A stretch of DNA of 40,320 nt from Micrococcales bacterium (GCA_002699445.1 PAAU01000026.1:1-40320), one strand, 5' to 3'; counted from the first letter of the stretch, positions 1 to 7,126 are shown. Notes: generated by a model not told the origin, from the letters alone. Program-made: numbers and translations.

Positions 1-74
1 GTTGGTGATGTGGAGTCGGGTGCCTCTGGTGTTGGTGATGTGGAGTCGGGTGCCTCTGGTGTTGGTGATGTGGG
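1..74 (-). repeat. 30-bp coding tandem repeat
   Basis: Two identical 30-bp units (1-30 and 31-60) and the first 12 bases of a third (61-72). On the - strand each unit encodes PEAPDSTSPT in the tail of the secreted protein. The left end of the array lies outside the window, so the copy number is unknown. Confidence 0.9.
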
Positions 75-635
75 AAGTGACACTGAAGGGGTTGGGGTAG
101 GTGAGGTTACGGGAGTTGGGCGCTCACGGGTAGGAAGTTCAACACGAATCTTCCTACTGGTGACAGCAGATAATTGTCGTGGCTTCACCAACACGACGCG
201 CAGGGATACGGTCCATGCGGCTTTAGGTAATCTCACGCGCTTGCGGAACCGGCCCTCGGCATTGGTAACCGCTTTCGACCGGCGGATCGAAACCCACCTA
301 AAGTCTTTCTTCTTTTTGGCGGCGGTGGCGCCGACGCTCGGTTGCCTGGGCATTCCTACTTTTGAGCGCTGAATCTTTACCTTGGCGTTCGCGAGCGGCC
401 GTCGGCCCCTTGTGACGACTCCTTGGATGGTAACCCTCTGGCTCGCTGCAGTGCCCTGCAGTGCCGCCGCAGATACATTCAGTCGACGAGAAACCGTATC
501 GACGTTGTCGCCAGCGGCCGTGGCTGAGGATGCCAGGACGACGCCACCGACCGGCAACATCAGAACCGCAGATAGCCCGCTTGCTAGAAAAGTCTTTCCG
601 TGTGCTTTAAGGGACCGTGATGAAGCCAACCGCAT
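1..635 (-). CDS. Secreted protein with Pro/Thr/Ser-rich tandem repeats (3' part beyond the window)
   Basis: The frame is open from an ATG at 635 down to the window edge (about 211 codons, no stop reached), so the C-terminus is missing. Residues 1-41 form a Sec-type signal peptide: basic start (MRLASSRSLKAHGK), hydrophobic core (LSAVLMLPVGGVVLA), likely cut near SATA-A. Residues about 45-170 are beta-prone and basic (RVTIQGVV..., GRFRKRVRLPK, SLRVVLVK), recalling an Ig-like or surface domain, but I recognise no family. From about 172 the chain becomes a Pro/Thr/Ser linker ending in the 10-residue repeat PEAPDSTSPT, at least twice. Such a tail suits a wall-spanning stalk and possible O-mannosylation. 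The ribosome site is weak (GGTGG). Function unknown; the signal peptide and the low-complexity tail make the - strand frame convincing over the + strand frames here. Confidence 0.75.
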   Translation of the reverse strand, partial: MRLASSRSLKAHGKTFLASGLSAVLMLPVGGVVLASSATAAGDNVDTVSRRLNVSAAALQGTAASQRVTIQGVVTRGRRPLANAKVKIQRSKVGMPRQPSVGATAAKKKKDFRWVSIRRSKAVTNAEGRFRKRVRLPKAAWTVSLRVVLVKPRQLSAVTSRKIRVELPTRERPTPVTSPTPTPSVSLPTSPTPEAPDSTSPTPEAPDSTSP

Positions 636-755
636 GACCTACCACCGTCATTTCATGCTCGTTCCGTTCTGCCCGAGCAAACCTCACTGGGTACAGCCTG
701 GCGTCCCACCGCCCGGTAGTCCGCACGCTACAACATGGCTCAGCCGTTTTCACGC

Positions 756-800
756 CTAGTCATCAATTATACCTATGGCACACGACAGACAGTCACCCAT
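756..800 (-). CDS. Possible 14-codon leader peptide with two cysteines
   Basis: An ATG at 800 follows a near-perfect Shine-Dalgarno GGAGGTG (813 to 807, 8 bases away), the strongest in this region. It opens a frame of only 14 codons, MGDCLSCAIGIIDD, ending in TAG 120 bases before the secreted-protein start. It could be an upstream leader peptide; the CxxC would suit a cysteine-sensing or attenuating leader, which is inference. A TATAAT hexamer lies inside it. If that is the real promoter of the next gene, this peptide is not on that transcript, so both readings cannot hold for the same RNA. Confidence 0.25.
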   Translation of the reverse strand: MGDCLSCAIGIIDD

Positions 801-1043
801 CTTGTTCACCTCCGCACCGTTGAAAAACAGTGAAATAGTGCTACCCACAAAGACCGAAACGCCTTGCTGATGATCTCGATACCTTGCCTAACGCACTACA
901 AGTCGACCTCAACTGGCGACCGAAACCAGGGATGTCCTATGCCATTGAACGGACTCGGCTGGGGTTGTTTGCGGTGACGGTTCACCGAGTTGGAGTATTC
1001 AACAGGGGAGTACGGCCGCTGATGACCGGATCTTTCGAGGGCC

Positions 1044-1202
1044 TTAGCCGCCCGTGACTTCTACGTTGTCGCGCTCGACCGTCTCGTGTGTTGCGTGAAT
1101 AGCAGGAAGTTCGCTGGTAACTTCGGCGGCCCCCTCAGCGCGGTTCCGAGTTTGTCCGCCTGAGTGGATTTCGGGGGAAGTGTCATCGCGTGATTCGGTC
1201 AT
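1044..1202 (-). CDS. Possible small hydrophilic protein, 52 residues
   Basis: An ATG at 1202 with GGAG four bases upstream opens a 52-codon frame ending in TAA. The product starts MTESRDDTSPEIHSGG and is charged, Ser/Thr/Glu-rich, with no Cys, Trp or hydrophobic segment, so it would be soluble and probably disordered. It sits 108 bases downstream of the polyamine-binding protein gene on the same strand and could share its transcript. I recognise no family. It could equally be a chance frame; the acceptable start and amino-acid composition are the only support. Confidence 0.3.
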   Translation of the reverse strand: MTESRDDTSPEIHSGGQTRNRAEGAAEVTSELPAIHATHETVERDNVEVTGG

Positions 1203-1309
1203 GACTCCAGTGTCCGACAAGTGACTAGAATCAGCGCGCTACCGCGCCAGGTAATTTTGATGAGTTAAATCACTAGTCAAGATGGTGACTCTTAGATCAC
1301 AACCGATAA

Positions 1310-2515
1310 TTATCCTTGCGTTACTCGGCCAAATTGATCTTCATAGTTGACTTCCTCTTGAGGCGAAAGCGAGGTAAATACGTAGGACTGCTCCAGTAGT
1401 GCGTCAGTCGGGAAAATCCACTTACTGTCCGCTAACTCTGGGTCAATCTTCTGCATTTCCTCGCGGGCTCCTTCGACTGGACATGCGTAGTTCACCCATG
1501 CCGCCACCTCTGCTGCAACCTTGGGGTCGTAGTAGTAATCCATCAAGGCTTCAGCGCCAACCTTGTTTTGAGCGGTAGTGGGAATAACTAGGTTGTCTGA
1601 CCACAACATTCCACCTGTATCGGGAAGTGCGAATCCAAAACTGGGGAGTTTGGGGTTGTAGTTGAGTTGGAAAATATCACCACTCCAACCCATTACAGCC
1701 CAGGCCTGACCGTTACGGAGATCTTGCAGGTAGCCATTGCCGCGGACCTGCTTGATCTGACCGGAATCGATTTGCTCTTGGAGAACAGCCAGACCGGCAT
1801 CGAATTGCTCTTGTGTAAACGGTTGGCTGACGTCGACGCCTTGACTGAGCATGATCAAACCCATGGTGTCGGTCATTTCTGACAGGACTACGACCTTGCC
1901 CTTTAGCTTGGGGTCCCAAAGATCATCGACAGACTTTAGCCCTCCGGGAATCTTGTCTTCATTCCATGCCAGACCGGTGAAGCCCGACTGCCAGGTCATC
2001 GAGTATTTCCGGCCGGGGTCCCAAGAAACATCTAGCAGCGCCGGGAGCATGTTCTTGCTGTTAGGAACGTTGTCGTAGTCGATTTGGGCCGCGTAGCCCT
2101 TCCGAATCCATTCGCTAACGAGCGAGTCGGAAGGAGTAACGAGGTCATATCCGGTGCTCTGCCCGCTTTGCAACAGCGGTTCAACTTTTCCATTGAAAGA
2201 GTTGTTGTCGTCGATATCTTCCTTATATTCAACGGTGTATCCGGACTCTTTTTCGAAACGTTCGAGTGTGGGATAAGACTGTGTTTTTCCTTTGTAGTCT
2301 AGATACTCCGTCCAGTTCGCCCAAACGATTGTGTCGCTTTCGGTACTAGCCGGAGTTTCGGAACTGGACGCCGCCTCGTCTGTACTAGAACTGGTGCCGC
2401 AGGCAGCCAGCCCTGCTGCTACCCCGGTCGCACCTGCGGCCGAGAGAAAGCCTCGTCGTGACATAGCGTTACGCAGCAATTGGGTGCGCAGGTCATCAGT
2501 GGGATTCTGGCTCAT
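1310..2515 (-). CDS. Spermidine/putrescine-type ABC transporter substrate-binding lipoprotein
   Basis: A PotD-like periplasmic-type binding protein of 401 residues, which would capture a polyamine or related cation outside the membrane and deliver it to an ABC permease. Residues 19-24 (SRRGFL) form a twin-arginine motif, followed by a hydrophobic stretch and a lipobox LAAC with Cys39, so export through Tat and lipid anchoring are likely. The mature part begins with the family pattern IVWANWTEYLD and keeps YDLVTPSD and GLAWNEDKI. I chose the ATG at 2515 because GGAG lies six bases upstream; the frame extends to 2557 without a comparable ribosome site. No permease or ATPase genes lie nearby, which is unusual for potD, so partners must be elsewhere. 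Ligand specificity cannot be read from the sequence. Confidence 0.88.
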   Translation of the reverse strand: MSQNPTDDLRTQLLRNAMSRRGFLSAAGATGVAAGLAACGTSSSTDEAASSSETPASTESDTIVWANWTEYLDYKGKTQSYPTLERFEKESGYTVEYKEDIDDNNSFNGKVEPLLQSGQSTGYDLVTPSDSLVSEWIRKGYAAQIDYDNVPNSKNMLPALLDVSWDPGRKYSMTWQSGFTGLAWNEDKIPGGLKSVDDLWDPKLKGKVVVLSEMTDTMGLIMLSQGVDVSQPFTQEQFDAGLAVLQEQIDSGQIKQVRGNGYLQDLRNGQAWAVMGWSGDIFQLNYNPKLPSFGFALPDTGGMLWSDNLVIPTTAQNKVGAEALMDYYYDPKVAAEVAAWVNYACPVEGAREEMQKIDPELADSKWIFPTDALLEQSYVFTSLSPQEEVNYEDQFGRVTQG

Positions 2516-2619
2516 CTGACTCTCCATGAGTAGGCGTTGCGCCCCTAGACTAGCCATTTTGTTGGCCCAGTTCAGCGGTGAGTGAATAGCTGTGAATCGA
2601 ACTGTTACCTGATACCCGC

Positions 2620-2979
2620 CTAAGAAGCGATCTTATTGACGATGGCGAGGACTCCGAGACAGATCCCTACGTTAAGAACGATGTTGAGCAGAGCGGTCAC
2701 CGGAAAGCCGCGGCGAAACGATTCCTCGGTAAGTGCAGCGAAGGAGCTGAACGTGGTCAATGCACCGCAGAATCCAGTTCCAACGAACAGAAGCCAGTCG
2801 CCGTCGAGCTTCGCCAGCGCCAGTCCAAATATTGCTGAACCAACTACGTTTGCTGTCAGAATGCCCACAGCTATCCGACTCGGGTGATTCTCTCGCCACC
2901 AACGTTGCAGATGTAGATCGATTGCGTATCGACCCAAGGCTCCGAGTGCAGCTCCCAAAGCAACAAATAACAAGGTCAT
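2620..2979 (-). CDS. crcB: Fluc/CrcB fluoride channel, second of a tandem pair
   Basis: A 119-residue protein with four hydrophobic segments. It carries the Fluc signatures GALGRY near the N-terminus, an Asn in the second helix (TANVVGSAIFG) and GFCGALTTFSSF in the third helix, whose Phe residues and TTFSSF break line the fluoride path. These channels dimerise in antiparallel fashion and let fluoride leave the cell. The start is the ATG at 2979, which overlaps the stop of the upstream crcB copy as ATGA, so translation is coupled. Paired crcB genes usually encode a heterodimeric channel, which is inference here. Confidence 0.93.
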   Translation of the reverse strand: MTLLFVALGAALGALGRYAIDLHLQRWWRENHPSRIAVGILTANVVGSAIFGLALAKLDGDWLLFVGTGFCGALTTFSSFAALTEESFRRGFPVTALLNIVLNVGICLGVLAIVNKIAS

Positions 2980-3383
2980 CGGTCGCTCTTCCCCTGGGCC
3001 AATATCCAACCCAGCCGTACGGCCAAGATGCCGAGCGCGACAGAGGCCGTGGTGTAGCCAGCAGCTAGCAGCAAGGCATCGGATTGCGCTAGTTGGTCTA
3101 GTTCCGCGGCAAAGCTAGAAAACGTAGTGAGACCACCGAGGAACCCCACACCAACAAGTGGGGTCAAATAGGGAGGGGCATTGGGGAGCAAGCTGAGACG
3201 CCCGAGAAAACCGCCCATGACAAACGAGCCCACAATGTTGACGAGGAAGATCGCCCACGGCCAACTCTGCCCGTCCCAAGGCAGCAGGTTTTCGGTGATG
3301 TGACGAAGCGAAGCCCCGATCGCTCCTCCTAGGGCAACTAACGCCCAAGAGCTCGGTGGCGGCCGCCAGCCCTGCTTCGACAT
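2976..3383 (-). CDS. crcB: Fluc/CrcB fluoride channel, first of a tandem pair
   Basis: A 135-residue membrane protein with GGAIGASLRH, NIVGSFVMGGFLGR and GFLGGLTTFSSFAAE, the standard Fluc elements, and four predicted helices. It lies directly upstream of the second copy with a 4-base ATGA overlap, so the two are co-translated and probably form one dual-topology channel. The ATG at 3383 has AAGG eight bases upstream; a TTG two codons earlier is the alternative. I looked for a fluoride riboswitch in the roughly 110 bases upstream and did not see one. Confidence 0.92.
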   Translation of the reverse strand: MSKQGWRPPPSSWALVALGGAIGASLRHITENLLPWDGQSWPWAIFLVNIVGSFVMGGFLGRLSLLPNAPPYLTPLVGVGFLGGLTTFSSFAAELDQLAQSDALLLAAGYTTASVALGILAVRLGWILAQGKSDR

Positions 3384-3502
3384 CGCCAAGACCTTAGCGC
3401 GCTCGGCCCTGAGGTTGCTGTGCTTTACGACTTGGATTTCCGGATCTCGATTGAGTTTGGCACCCTAGAACTACCAACTGGGTGCTGAGTAAGGGGTTGC
3501 CG

Positions 3503-3862
3503 ATGCCGAGGTACGACTACCGATGTGGTGATTGTGGTGAGCAGTTCGAGGTAGTGCAGTCCTTTGATGAGTCGACCTTAGACACCTGCCCTCACTGCAG
3601 CGGCTCACACGTCCGAAAGCTTTTCGGCAATGTCGGAGTGGTCTTCAAGGGTTCGGGCTTCTACCGAAACGATTCGCGTGAAGCAGGTAAGTCGGGAAGT
3701 GAAAAATCTCCCGAGAGCAGTACTGAGTCTTCGGTAAATTCTAGCGGGGAAGACAAGAAGTCGTCCGAAACCAAGTCCAAGGATGCAAAGTCGAAATCCG
3801 ATGGCCCAGGGAAAAAGGACAGTGCGCCTAAAGCCAAATCCAGTGCCGCCAACGACAAGTAG
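3503..3862 (+). CDS. FmdB-family zinc-ribbon protein
   Basis: A small protein of 119 residues. Cys8 and Cys11 (CGDC) with Cys29 and Cys32 (CPHC) form a zinc ribbon in the FmdB family, followed by KLFGNVGVVFKGSGFYRNDSR, the family's conserved tail of the domain. From about residue 65 to the end it is Ser/Lys/Asp/Glu-rich and probably disordered, as in the serine-rich actinobacterial members (for example Rv0991c). The start at 3503 has AAGGGG six bases upstream; a GTG at 3482 is possible but less likely. Its role is not certain; links to chaperone-type protein handling have been proposed for mycobacterial relatives. In related genomes it neighbours the 5-FCL ligase and galU. Confidence 0.9.
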   Translation: MPRYDYRCGDCGEQFEVVQSFDESTLDTCPHCSGSHVRKLFGNVGVVFKGSGFYRNDSREAGKSGSEKSPESSTESSVNSSGEDKKSSETKSKDAKSKSDGPGKKDSAPKAKSSAANDK

Positions 3863-3874
3863 GGTCAATGATGC

Positions 3875-3940
3875 ACCTGTGGACGGGCATTAGCCGATAG
3901 CCGCAGGTCGATGGCAGATTGCCCGTCATGACTGATGTCA
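3875..3940 (+). repeat. Direct repeat copy A: duplicated promoter and first codons of the SAF gene
   Basis: This segment matches 5627-5691. The last 32 bases (3909-3940) match 5660-5691 with one mismatch, including 26 identical bases in a row. The upstream half is less alike but starts with the same acctgtgga in both. Copy A includes the -10-like CAGATT (3915-3920), the ATG (3928) and the codons for MTDV. It lies just upstream of the dimethylformamidase-like gene. Confidence 0.92.
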
Positions 3941-4020
3941 CTTCGAACTATGGGGGCCCGGGTAATAGTGCCTCGGTCGACCCCCTTGTATGTGTCACGG
4001 GATTCCACCGAGTCGGCTAG
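3928..4020 (+). other. 30-codon stub starting like the SAF protein
   Basis: The ATG inside repeat copy A opens a frame beginning MTDV, exactly as the SAF protein does. It then diverges (TSNYGGPGNSAS...) and stops at 4018-4020 after 30 codons. It overlaps the first 31 bases of the dimethylformamidase-like gene in another frame. It is best read as a decayed 5' remnant of the SAF gene, though it could be translated as an upstream peptide. Confidence 0.4.
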
Positions 4021-5600
4021 CCCGTCTACTGCTCGGTGCTAAGTTACGAAGGATTAGAACCCCGTGGGCAATTGTGACGGTGACAGCTACGGCAGTTGTG
4101 ATTACGACCGCGGTGGTCATGGGCCTGATAATGCTGCCGAACACTAGCGAGGAGCGCGATTCAAGCGGTCTACCCGACAGTGGGTTCCAGGAGATATCGG
4201 GACCGTCAGTCTCTAAAAAAATATTGTCTGGCCATGCTTCGTGGCGTCGGGCCCTAAGTCGAGCTGATCGACCCAAAGCTATGTCGGCTTTTGCAGATAA
4301 GCCCGCGGCGCTGCCCGGTGATCCTGTTGCACTCCATGTCTCCACGACCGCGAAGAGCTACCGCGTTATCGCCTATAGGATGGGTTACTACGGTGGGTCT
4401 GAGGCTCGAAAAATATGGCGATCAAAGCCGCTGCTGGGCAAGAAACAACGGGCAGTTGGATTCGATCAAGACCTTCGGATGCCATACGCAAAATGGAAAC
4501 CATCCATAAAATTGCGGACCAAGAAATGGCCAGCGGGACCTTATCTTTTGCGGCTAGTAGGAAGTAATGGAGCCCAGTGGCTTGTGCCACTGGTCTTGCG
4601 CGAGGAACGTGTGGCCGGAAAGCTCGTCGTGGTCATACCAGACACGACTTTTCAGGCCTATAACGATTGGGGAGGGTTGTCCGCCTACACGGGCAAGACC
4701 GGTGATCGTTCACGAGCAGTCTCATACGCTCGGCCTTATAAGAAAGCGGCTGGCACCGGTGGCTACTTGACTCTGGCGCAGCCGGTGGTCAAGTTCGCCG
4801 AAAAGTGGGGGCTGCCTGTCACTTATGTGGCGGCGACTGACTTGGATACGGGGACAGCGACCATGGTGAATGCTCAGGGTGTAGCGACGCTGGGACACGA
4901 TGAATACTGGACACCGGAACGTCGCGAACGTACAGAAGCGGCCCGCGATTCGGGGACTGATCTGGCTTTCTTGGGAGCAAACGCAGTTTATTGGCGGATC
5001 CGTATCGAATCTGGTCCCTCCAATATGCGAAAGATGGTGATCTACCGGGACTCGGAAGAGGATCCAGTATCGGGCAAGCGGACAACCGTGCGTTTCAGAG
5101 ATGAACCCGCAGCTGCCCCAGAAAGATCCTTGATCGGGATTCAGTACGGTTGTCTGAAGGCTGAGGGTCAGTTCGTGGTGACGGACCCCGACTTCTTCCT
5201 ATATCGGGGAACTGGTGTGAAACGCGGAGATAGGTTCCCGGGGGTGGTACTCGGGGAGGTTGACTGGGCTGAGAGTCGACCGAGTACGCCCAGAAATCTG
5301 CAGATAGTTGCAGAAAACCCCACCACCTGTGAAGGTGTTCCCGCGGTAGGTCACACGTCCTACTACAGCACCGAGTCTGGAGCTGGCGTCTTTGCTACGG
5401 GCTCGATCGGATGGATTAGGAATGCGCTTAGTGGTCTTCCCCGACGCTCGCTGACTACGCCCCAAAGGTCAGCCAAGTTTGTGCGGAAGGTGACCCGTAA
5501 CCTGTTGACTGAGATGGCCGCGGGTCCCATGGGGGAAAACTTTCCTGCCAAGGGAAACATTAACGAGTTTGATCTTTCCGGTAACGATGGTAGGAAATAA
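3990..5600 (+). CDS. N,N-dimethylformamidase beta-subunit-like protein, membrane-anchored or secreted
   Basis: A 536-residue protein. Residues 25-48 (WAIVTVTATAVVITTAVVMG) form a single hydrophobic segment, so the body is probably outside the membrane. The body carries the pattern of the dimethylformamidase large-subunit C-terminal family: YRMGYYGG (129-136), QAYNDWGG (222-229), YVAATDLD, GHDEYW (302-307), LGANAVYWRIR (328-338) and SGAGVFATGSIGW near the end. Characterised relatives use an iron centre to hydrolyse dimethylformamide; the substrate here is unknown and no small subunit is adjacent. The ATG at 3990 has no ribosome site and lies within the upstream stub. It sits between fmdB and the SAF gene, with copies of the SAF start on both sides, which suggests insertion. 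Confidence 0.75.
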   Translation: MCHGIPPSRLARLLLGAKLRRIRTPWAIVTVTATAVVITTAVVMGLIMLPNTSEERDSSGLPDSGFQEISGPSVSKKILSGHASWRRALSRADRPKAMSAFADKPAALPGDPVALHVSTTAKSYRVIAYRMGYYGGSEARKIWRSKPLLGKKQRAVGFDQDLRMPYAKWKPSIKLRTKKWPAGPYLLRLVGSNGAQWLVPLVLREERVAGKLVVVIPDTTFQAYNDWGGLSAYTGKTGDRSRAVSYARPYKKAAGTGGYLTLAQPVVKFAEKWGLPVTYVAATDLDTGTATMVNAQGVATLGHDEYWTPERRERTEAARDSGTDLAFLGANAVYWRIRIESGPSNMRKMVIYRDSEEDPVSGKRTTVRFRDEPAAAPERSLIGIQYGCLKAEGQFVVTDPDFFLYRGTGVKRGDRFPGVVLGEVDWAESRPSTPRNLQIVAENPTTCEGVPAVGHTSYYSTESGAGVFATGSIGWIRNALSGLPRRSLTTPQRSAKFVRKVTRNLLTEMAAGPMGENFPAKGNINEFDLSGNDGRK

Positions 5601-5626
5601 GCGTGGTAGCTGCACACGAGCTAGCA

Positions 5627-5691
5627 ACCTGTGGATGACCGTTAGCCTGCGTTCTTAGGCGATGACAGATTGCCCGTCATGACTGATGTCA
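5627..5691 (+). repeat. Direct repeat copy B: 5' end of the SAF gene
   Basis: The second copy of the repeat at 3875-3940. Here the sequence is functional: CAGATT (5666-5671), seven bases, then the ATG (5679) of the SAF protein. The two copies flank the dimethylformamidase-like gene. Confidence 0.92.
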
Positions 5692-6323
5692 AGCGGACCA
5701 CTTCCTTTATCTGGCGACATGCCACCCTCATCCGCGCGGTAATGGCTGGTCTACTCCTAATCGTAGGAGTGCTGTCCTGGGCGTCGAGTCACCCAGCTCC
5801 GCAAACCAGCGAGATTGTGATCGCGAGCCGAGACATACCTTCTGGTTCGGTACTGGCCAATGAGGATTTGGCTATCGGCCACGACAGTCTTGGTCTAGCA
5901 ACGCTCAATCGCAGTGATCTTGTGGGCGAAATAGTGAGGGGTCCCATCAAATCTGGTGAGCCAGTTACCCCATCCAGAATCACACCGGGTCGCAGCCTAC
6001 AAGTGGTTCCGGGACGCGTGGTATTTCCACTAGCCCTAAGCGATGAACGGCTCGCGGCCTTGTTGGTCGCAGGAGATGTCGTCAATGTGATTGTCACTCC
6101 GGGGGATCTGTCGGATGGCGAAGTGCGAACCTTGGCTAGGCAAGTCGAGGTACTTACAGTTTCTGGTCAGACCACGGTCAGCTCTGGCCTAACGTCTCCT
6201 GGTTCTGGGGCAGTGGTGCTGTTGGATGTCAGCGATATCCAAGCGGCGGATTTGTCACAGATCCAGAGATCTGATCGAGTCAGCGTGACTATTGGGAGCC
6301 GAGCTGTCCCTGCGAACCAGTGA
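5679..6323 (+). CDS. SAF-domain protein, CpaB/RcpC type
   Basis: A 214-residue protein with one N-terminal membrane segment (about residues 17-33, AVMAGLLLIVGVLSWAS). A SAF domain follows (EIVIASRDIPSGSVLANEDL to about residue 95), then a CpaB/RcpC-like C-terminal part (GRVVFPLALSDERLAALL, GDVVNVIVTP). CpaB relatives take part in Flp pilus assembly, but actinobacteria commonly keep a lone SAF protein next to fmdB and its role is not defined. The ATG at 5679 has no Shine-Dalgarno; CAGATT seven bases upstream suggests leaderless transcription. A TTG three codons earlier is less likely. It ends 53 bases before the convergent hydrolase gene. Confidence 0.82.
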   Translation: MTDVKRTTSFIWRHATLIRAVMAGLLLIVGVLSWASSHPAPQTSEIVIASRDIPSGSVLANEDLAIGHDSLGLATLNRSDLVGEIVRGPIKSGEPVTPSRITPGRSLQVVPGRVVFPLALSDERLAALLVAGDVVNVIVTPGDLSDGEVRTLARQVEVLTVSGQTTVSSGLTSPGSGAVVLLDVSDIQAADLSQIQRSDRVSVTIGSRAVPANQ

Positions 6324-6376
6324 CAGCCGGACGTATCCATGAGCGGAGCCGACCCGGTGGATTTAGGTCCGAGGTG

Positions 6377-7126
6377 TCACGTGAAGATCTCGTGCAAGAA
6401 GTTGGCGATGTAGCGGCTGGATCGTCGTGCGGTCTCGGCGTCGTACAGCAACGCCAGGGGCGATTCCCCACTTTGAATCTCGAGGTTATCGTCGGGCTTC
6501 AGGCTGTAGGCATGCTTCTTTTGACCGAAAAGCACCCACTGGTAGTCGATTGCTGATTCATCGAACTCCTGTATAACGCTGAGAACAGCGTCCACCGGGT
6601 TGAACGGATCGGCGGTGCCCTGCATGATCAAGACTTTCGCTTTCCCGATATTCGGCTCGACCATGGGGAGCGGCCGAAGTTGCCAGGGCAGTGCCACACC
6701 CCACTCCAGGATGGCGCCGTCTAGATCGGGGATTCTCCGGGCCATATCGAGCACAATCATGCCCCCGCTTGAGTAGCCGATAGCTGCTGTCTGCGATGGG
6801 TCGACTTCCTTTTTGCGACGTGCCTGATCTAGGGCAAGCTGAGCTCGTGCTACACCTTTAGTCCGATCATCAAAGAACGGCATGATAAGGGTCGCAGCCT
6901 CTTGGGAAGTCTTCGGCATAGCTCGCTTGCCGTAGAAATCGATGCAACAGGCGACATAACCCAGCCCACACAGTTGTTTCGCACTATCTTCGGCGTACTT
7001 GGTGGCCCCGTGGTAGTCCGGGACCACTAAAACGATCGGGCGCGGACCAGTCGTGTCTTCGGGGAAGTAGTAACTGTCCTCATAACTGATCCCATCGTGT
7101 TCATATTTGGCATATTCGTGACGCAC
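6377..7126 (-). CDS. Dienelactone-hydrolase-family alpha/beta hydrolase
   Basis: A cytoplasmic alpha/beta hydrolase of about 249 residues related to dienelactone hydrolases. PIVLVVPDYHG is the oxyanion region, GYSSGG the nucleophile elbow (Ser119), QGTADPFNP carries the acid (Asp173) and KKHAYSL the His (about 205). Classical dienelactone hydrolases have Cys in the elbow; here it is Ser, so an ordinary esterase or peptidase-like activity is more likely. Two starts are possible: ATG at 7132 directly abuts AGGAG, while GTG at 7126 has AGGAG at the ideal six bases, so I chose 7126. It is divergent from the next gene. Confidence 0.8.
   Translation of the reverse strand: MRHEYAKYEHDGISYEDSYYFPEDTTGPRPIVLVVPDYHGATKYAEDSAKQLCGLGYVACCIDFYGKRAMPKTSQEAATLIMPFFDDRTKGVARAQLALDQARRKKEVDPSQTAAIGYSSGGMIVLDMARRIPDLDGAILEWGVALPWQLRPLPMVEPNIGKAKVLIMQGTADPFNPVDAVLSVIQEFDESAIDYQWVLFGQKKHAYSLKPDDNLEIQSGESPLALLYDAETARRSSRYIANFLHEIFT

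Larger units (their letters stand above)
636..1309. other. Gene-poor gap of 674 bases
   Basis: No long gene is supported here. It contains two possible very short - strand genes (756-800 and 1044-1202), a TATAAT hexamer on the - strand (771 to 766) that could be a -10 box for the secreted protein, and a hairpin-prone leader just upstream of that gene (TGCTCG...CGAGCA, 6-bp arms). A + strand frame open from about 839 to 1057 reads DDLDTLPNALQVDLNWRPKP, vaguely like the C-terminal end of an IS30-type transposase, but it has no start, no other motif and early stops upstream. The rest shows nothing I can name. Confidence 0.5.

Noticed and set aside
1-74. 30-bp repeats as a CRISPR array
   Set aside because: The units are directly joined without spacers and keep a reading frame, so they are a coding repeat.
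636-755. Riboswitch in the leader of the secreted protein gene
   Set aside because: Fragments such as GTGGGACGCCAGGCT (- strand) and GCAAACC (+ strand) recall cyclic-di-GMP riboswitch pieces, but they are on opposite strands and do not assemble into one fold. An Infernal/Rfam scan would settle it.
10-759. Two + strand open frames (10-372 and 382-759)
   Set aside because: They are mirror frames of the - strand secreted protein, which has a clear signal peptide and repeat tail; the + frames have no recognisable features.
1667-2302. Several short + strand frames antisense to the polyamine-binding protein gene
   Set aside because: No start signals or motifs; the - strand gene explains the region.
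3384-3500. Fluoride riboswitch upstream of the crcB pair
   Set aside because: I found no match to the conserved crcB-motif pseudoknot segments in this interval.
3875-5691. Insertion sequence between the direct repeats
   Set aside because: No transposase or terminal inverted repeats are present; the only cargo is the dimethylformamidase-like gene.
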